A DNA stretch of 6,672 nt from Thermomicrobiales bacterium. GTDB taxonomy: Bacteria > Chloroflexota > Chloroflexia > Thermomicrobiales > UBA6265. Where the stretch lies: assembly GCA_030446955.1 (NCBI GenBank), contig JAUJMG010000028.1, positions 7,652 through 14,323 on the forward strand. Reading direction: 5' to 3'. Below the pieces are notes generated by a model, which was not told where the DNA came from, did not search any database, and saw only the letters and a list, made by a program, of their open reading frames with translations. Below are positions 4,938 through 6,672 of the stretch, piece after piece. The position numbers were made by a program, and so were the translations under genes. How positions within the stretch are numbered: position 1 is the first letter of the stretch; each line of letters starts with the position of its first letter.

Positions 4938-5823
4938 AGAGAAACCGAATCACGGGGACCCAAATGAGGAGTTGGATGCCCAGCGCTGCGGCGATGCAGA
5001 ACCGGCTGGCAAATCGGTCATGAGGAGAGACAAACCAAGCGACTGCGACGTTCATCAACGTGATCATGGTGCCCAAGAGTGGAAGGTTCCACAGTGTACG
5101 AGGAACGCCCCAGCGATAGGGAGCTCCTGCCGCGTCGAAACGTAACTCCAGCACCGTGGTCAAGGCTCCCAACCGGTTCCCCATGATCGTCGCCATGACG
5201 AGGAGCCCAAATGTCGCCACGCCAATGAGGGCCAGGGCAAGCGGATCGTTGACCAAATCTGCCTTCGCAATAGCCGCCGGAATGCGCGGACGCGGCAAGG
5301 ACGGAGCGGATCGGGACGCGCCGCTGCTGTGGGGCCGGGCGGCAGCCCGGCGAGTTCGCGGCGGGGAAAGCGGTGAGTCCGAAAAAGGCTCCTCGTCCTC
5401 AGAGTCCCCAGGCTCAATGGGGCGCCTTGGAGAGTTGCCCTGCTCCGCGCGACCGGGACCGCTCTCCTCCGTCCACTCGGGACCGCTCGCATCGCTCCTC
5501 CCGCGGGACCGGGCGGAGGCGGACGGTGGGATGAACGCTTCTGCCGGGGAGTCCTCCGCGCGTCGGGCTCTAGGCGGGGGTGCAGCCGTTGGGCGCCGCG
5601 TGCCCCGGGAGGTCGCGGGTCGCTCAGCGCGCTCGTCGATATAGCGGTCGACATCGGCAGGATCGGTCTCCCACGGCCTTGCACTAGCCTCAGGATAGTG
5701 TTCTGGTGTCGATGTCGGATCCCGAGGGAGACGATCAGGCCGGCGATCGCGACGCGGCCGTCCATCCCCTTCGTCAGGGACGTCGTCCCGTCGAGGGATA
5801 CGGTCGGTGCGGTCACGGTTCAC
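4933..5823 (-). CDS. Membrane protein with long disordered charged N-terminus and DUF1648-like C-terminus
   Basis: The product is about 296 residues. Roughly the first 182 are Arg/Pro/Ser/Glu/Asp-rich, low in complexity and probably disordered, with no cysteine. Three hydrophobic helices follow at about 195-214, 246-265 and 275-294. Between the first two is a segment with the pattern LRFDAAGAPYRWG followed by LWNLPLLGTM. This resembles the DUF1648 family pattern of an HFD/N-x-x-G-x-P-D-R-W turn before a helix. No enzymatic residues are recognisable. I choose the GTG at 5821-5823: GGAGG at 5835-5839 lies 11 nt upstream, or 8 nt before a TTG at 5824-5826. A TTG at 5839-5841 overlaps that Shine-Dalgarno and is unlikely. 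The gene follows the parvulin gene on the same strand after 156 bp. The role is unknown; the topology suggests a membrane anchor with a large charged cytoplasmic arm. Confidence 0.75.
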   Translation of the reverse strand: MNRDRTDRIPRRDDVPDEGDGRPRRDRRPDRLPRDPTSTPEHYPEASARPWETDPADVDRYIDERAERPATSRGTRRPTAAPPPRARRAEDSPAEAFIPPSASARSRGRSDASGPEWTEESGPGRAEQGNSPRRPIEPGDSEDEEPFSDSPLSPPRTRRAAARPHSSGASRSAPSLPRPRIPAAIAKADLVNDPLALALIGVATFGLLVMATIMGNRLGALTTVLELRFDAAGAPYRWGVPRTLWNLPLLGTMITLMNVAVAWFVSPHDRFASRFCIAAALGIQLLIWVPVIRFLW

Positions 5824-5834
5824 CAAACCATCAA

Positions 5835-5839
5835 CCTCC
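5835..5839 (-). promoter_or_regulatory. Shine-Dalgarno GGAGG deciding the DUF1648-like gene start
   Basis: GGAGG on the minus strand sits 8 nt before a TTG (5826) and 11 nt before a GTG (5823). It overlaps the more distal TTG at 5841, which therefore cannot use it. This favours one of the two inner codons. Confidence 0.55.
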
Positions 5840-5875
5840 AAGACGCGTTCGAGGTGCCCCAGGGGCCCAGCAACG

Positions 5876-5887
5876 TCCGTCGACGGA
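5876..5887. repeat. 12-bp perfect palindrome upstream of the DUF1648-like gene
   Basis: TCCGTCGACGGA reads the same on both strands and lies about 50 bp before the start codon, in the gap after the parvulin gene. It could be an operator half-site pair or chance in GC-rich DNA. No promoter of quality is visible next to it; the best is a TGCTATGCT extended -10-like word at 5922-5930 without a -35. Confidence 0.3.
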
Positions 5888-5979
5888 TCCTAGTGCTCCA
5901 CCATCGGCCGTCAGCGGAATCAGCATAGCACGGGAGCGCTTTGCATCAGGCCGTTCCCACTCATTGTCGCTATCCACCT

Positions 5980-6672
5980 CTACCCCGCCGGTGTCCCAAT
6001 TGGAGATCCAACGGGTACCACTTCTGGTGAAGCGGCCATGACGGGCGTGCTGGTATCCGGCGTTGCAAGTGGGATGGTCGGCGTCGGGGGTGCGCCCGGC
6101 GGCGGCTGAAACTCCTCGGCAGCTGGCGTAGGTGTCTGCTCGATGTCGGAATCGATGTCCGTTTCGGCTTTCCGCGCGTTCAGCCACTCCTGAACAGTAT
6201 CGTCTTTCAACCGCTGAATTTGCTCGTCCGTGAGCGGTCGATCCGGCTGGTGGTCGTAGACCTTGATAATGTGCCACCCGAAGCGCGTTTGAACGGGATC
6301 GCTAATCGAGCCCAATGGAAGACTGAAGGCGACTTCTGCGAATGGCTCCACCATGGCGTTGCGCGTAAACCAGCCGAGGTCCCCGCCGTTGGGCGCAGTC
6401 GCGGTGTCCGTCGATTGGTCTCGGGCAATTTGTTCAAAATTCGCGCCAGGTTGGTTGAGTTGCTCTTTGATCGAACGTGCCAGGTCTTCCGTTCCGACCA
6501 GGATATGGGCGGCATGTACCTGCTCGGCTTGCTGCCCAATTTGGGCCTCAAGAGCGCCGGTCACCTTTTGGCGAGCCACTGCCGGCCGGGCAATCAGACG
6601 CGCGTAGTCAGCACGCGACATACGGGCGCGCTCAAGCTGGACATCCGCAAACTCGTCGTAGGCCGCCTCGGA
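5980..6672 (-). CDS. Parvulin-type peptidyl-prolyl cis-trans isomerase (PrsA/SurA-like), C-terminal part, runs off right edge
   Basis: The reading frame is open to the window edge: 17 codons precede the first visible Met, giving 230 visible residues. The parvulin domain spans visible residues about 52-139, with the hallmark pieces VHAAHILVGTEDLA, FEQIARDQSTD, NGGDLGWF, FAEVAFSLPLGSISDPVQTRFGWHIIKV. Before it is a helical, charged segment typical of the chaperone arm of PrsA and SurA proteins. After it come a short helix (QRLKDDTVQEWLNARKAE) and a Pro/Thr/Ser/Ala-rich tail of about 60 residues ending in GTPAG. These foldases usually act outside the cytoplasmic membrane on secreted proteins, and a signal peptide or anchor would lie in the missing N-terminus. 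The next gene on the strand is the DUF1648-like membrane protein. Family assignment is firm; localisation is inference. Confidence 0.93.
   Translation of the reverse strand, partial: SEAAYDEFADVQLERARMSRADYARLIARPAVARQKVTGALEAQIGQQAEQVHAAHILVGTEDLARSIKEQLNQPGANFEQIARDQSTDTATAPNGGDLGWFTRNAMVEPFAEVAFSLPLGSISDPVQTRFGWHIIKVYDHQPDRPLTDEQIQRLKDDTVQEWLNARKAETDIDSDIEQTPTPAAEEFQPPPGAPPTPTIPLATPDTSTPVMAASPEVVPVGSPIGTPAG

Noticed and set aside
1..6672. CRISPR array, transposon ends, tRNA or rRNA genes
   Set aside because: No direct repeats with regular spacing, no transposase-like translation and no tRNA-like cloverleaf or rRNA motif were seen.

Overview
The window looks like ordinary chromosomal DNA from a GC-rich bacterium (about 60% GC by eye). 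Most genes appear to start with GTG or TTG. I suspect phylum Chloroflexota, possibly a Thermomicrobia-type lineage, because of the pairing of a parvulin foldase with a DUF1648-like membrane protein and of a PgsA-like enzyme with a PatA/LpxL-like acyltransferase. This is inference from protein style; no rRNA or marker phylogeny is available. I see no mobile element, CRISPR array, tRNA or rRNA.

Layout. Positions 1-563 (minus) hold the N-terminal half of a NarL/LiaS-type sensor histidine kinase that runs off the left edge. A divergent gap (564-791) separates it from a plus-strand pair: a YajQ-family nucleotide-binding protein (792-1283) and the ribosomal protein S12 methylthiotransferase RimO (1299-2816), 15 nt apart and probably co-transcribed. 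RimO converges on, and overlaps by 212 bp, a minus-strand LpxL/PatA-type acyltransferase (2605-3837). Upstream of that on the minus strand are a CDP-alcohol phosphatidyltransferase (3987-4646), a membrane protein with a long disordered charged N-terminus and a DUF1648-like C-terminus (4933-5823), and the C-terminal part of a parvulin-type peptidyl-prolyl isomerase that runs off the right edge (5980-6672).

How the genes relate. The minus-strand set is envelope-related: the phosphatidyltransferase makes a phospholipid head group and the acyltransferase acylates a lipid or glycolipid. This is the same gene order as the phosphatidylinositol mannoside cluster of actinobacteria. The parvulin probably helps fold exported proteins. 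The plus-strand pair is linked to ribosome modification and nucleotide signalling.

The most interesting non-coding DNA is the 286-bp gap at 4647-4932. It holds several stem-loops, a B12-box-like sequence, and a well-spaced sigma70-type promoter followed directly by a perfect 7-7-7 inverted repeat ahead of the phosphatidyltransferase. Pieces of that repeat recur between the histidine kinase and yajQ. No clearly new multi-gene system is visible.
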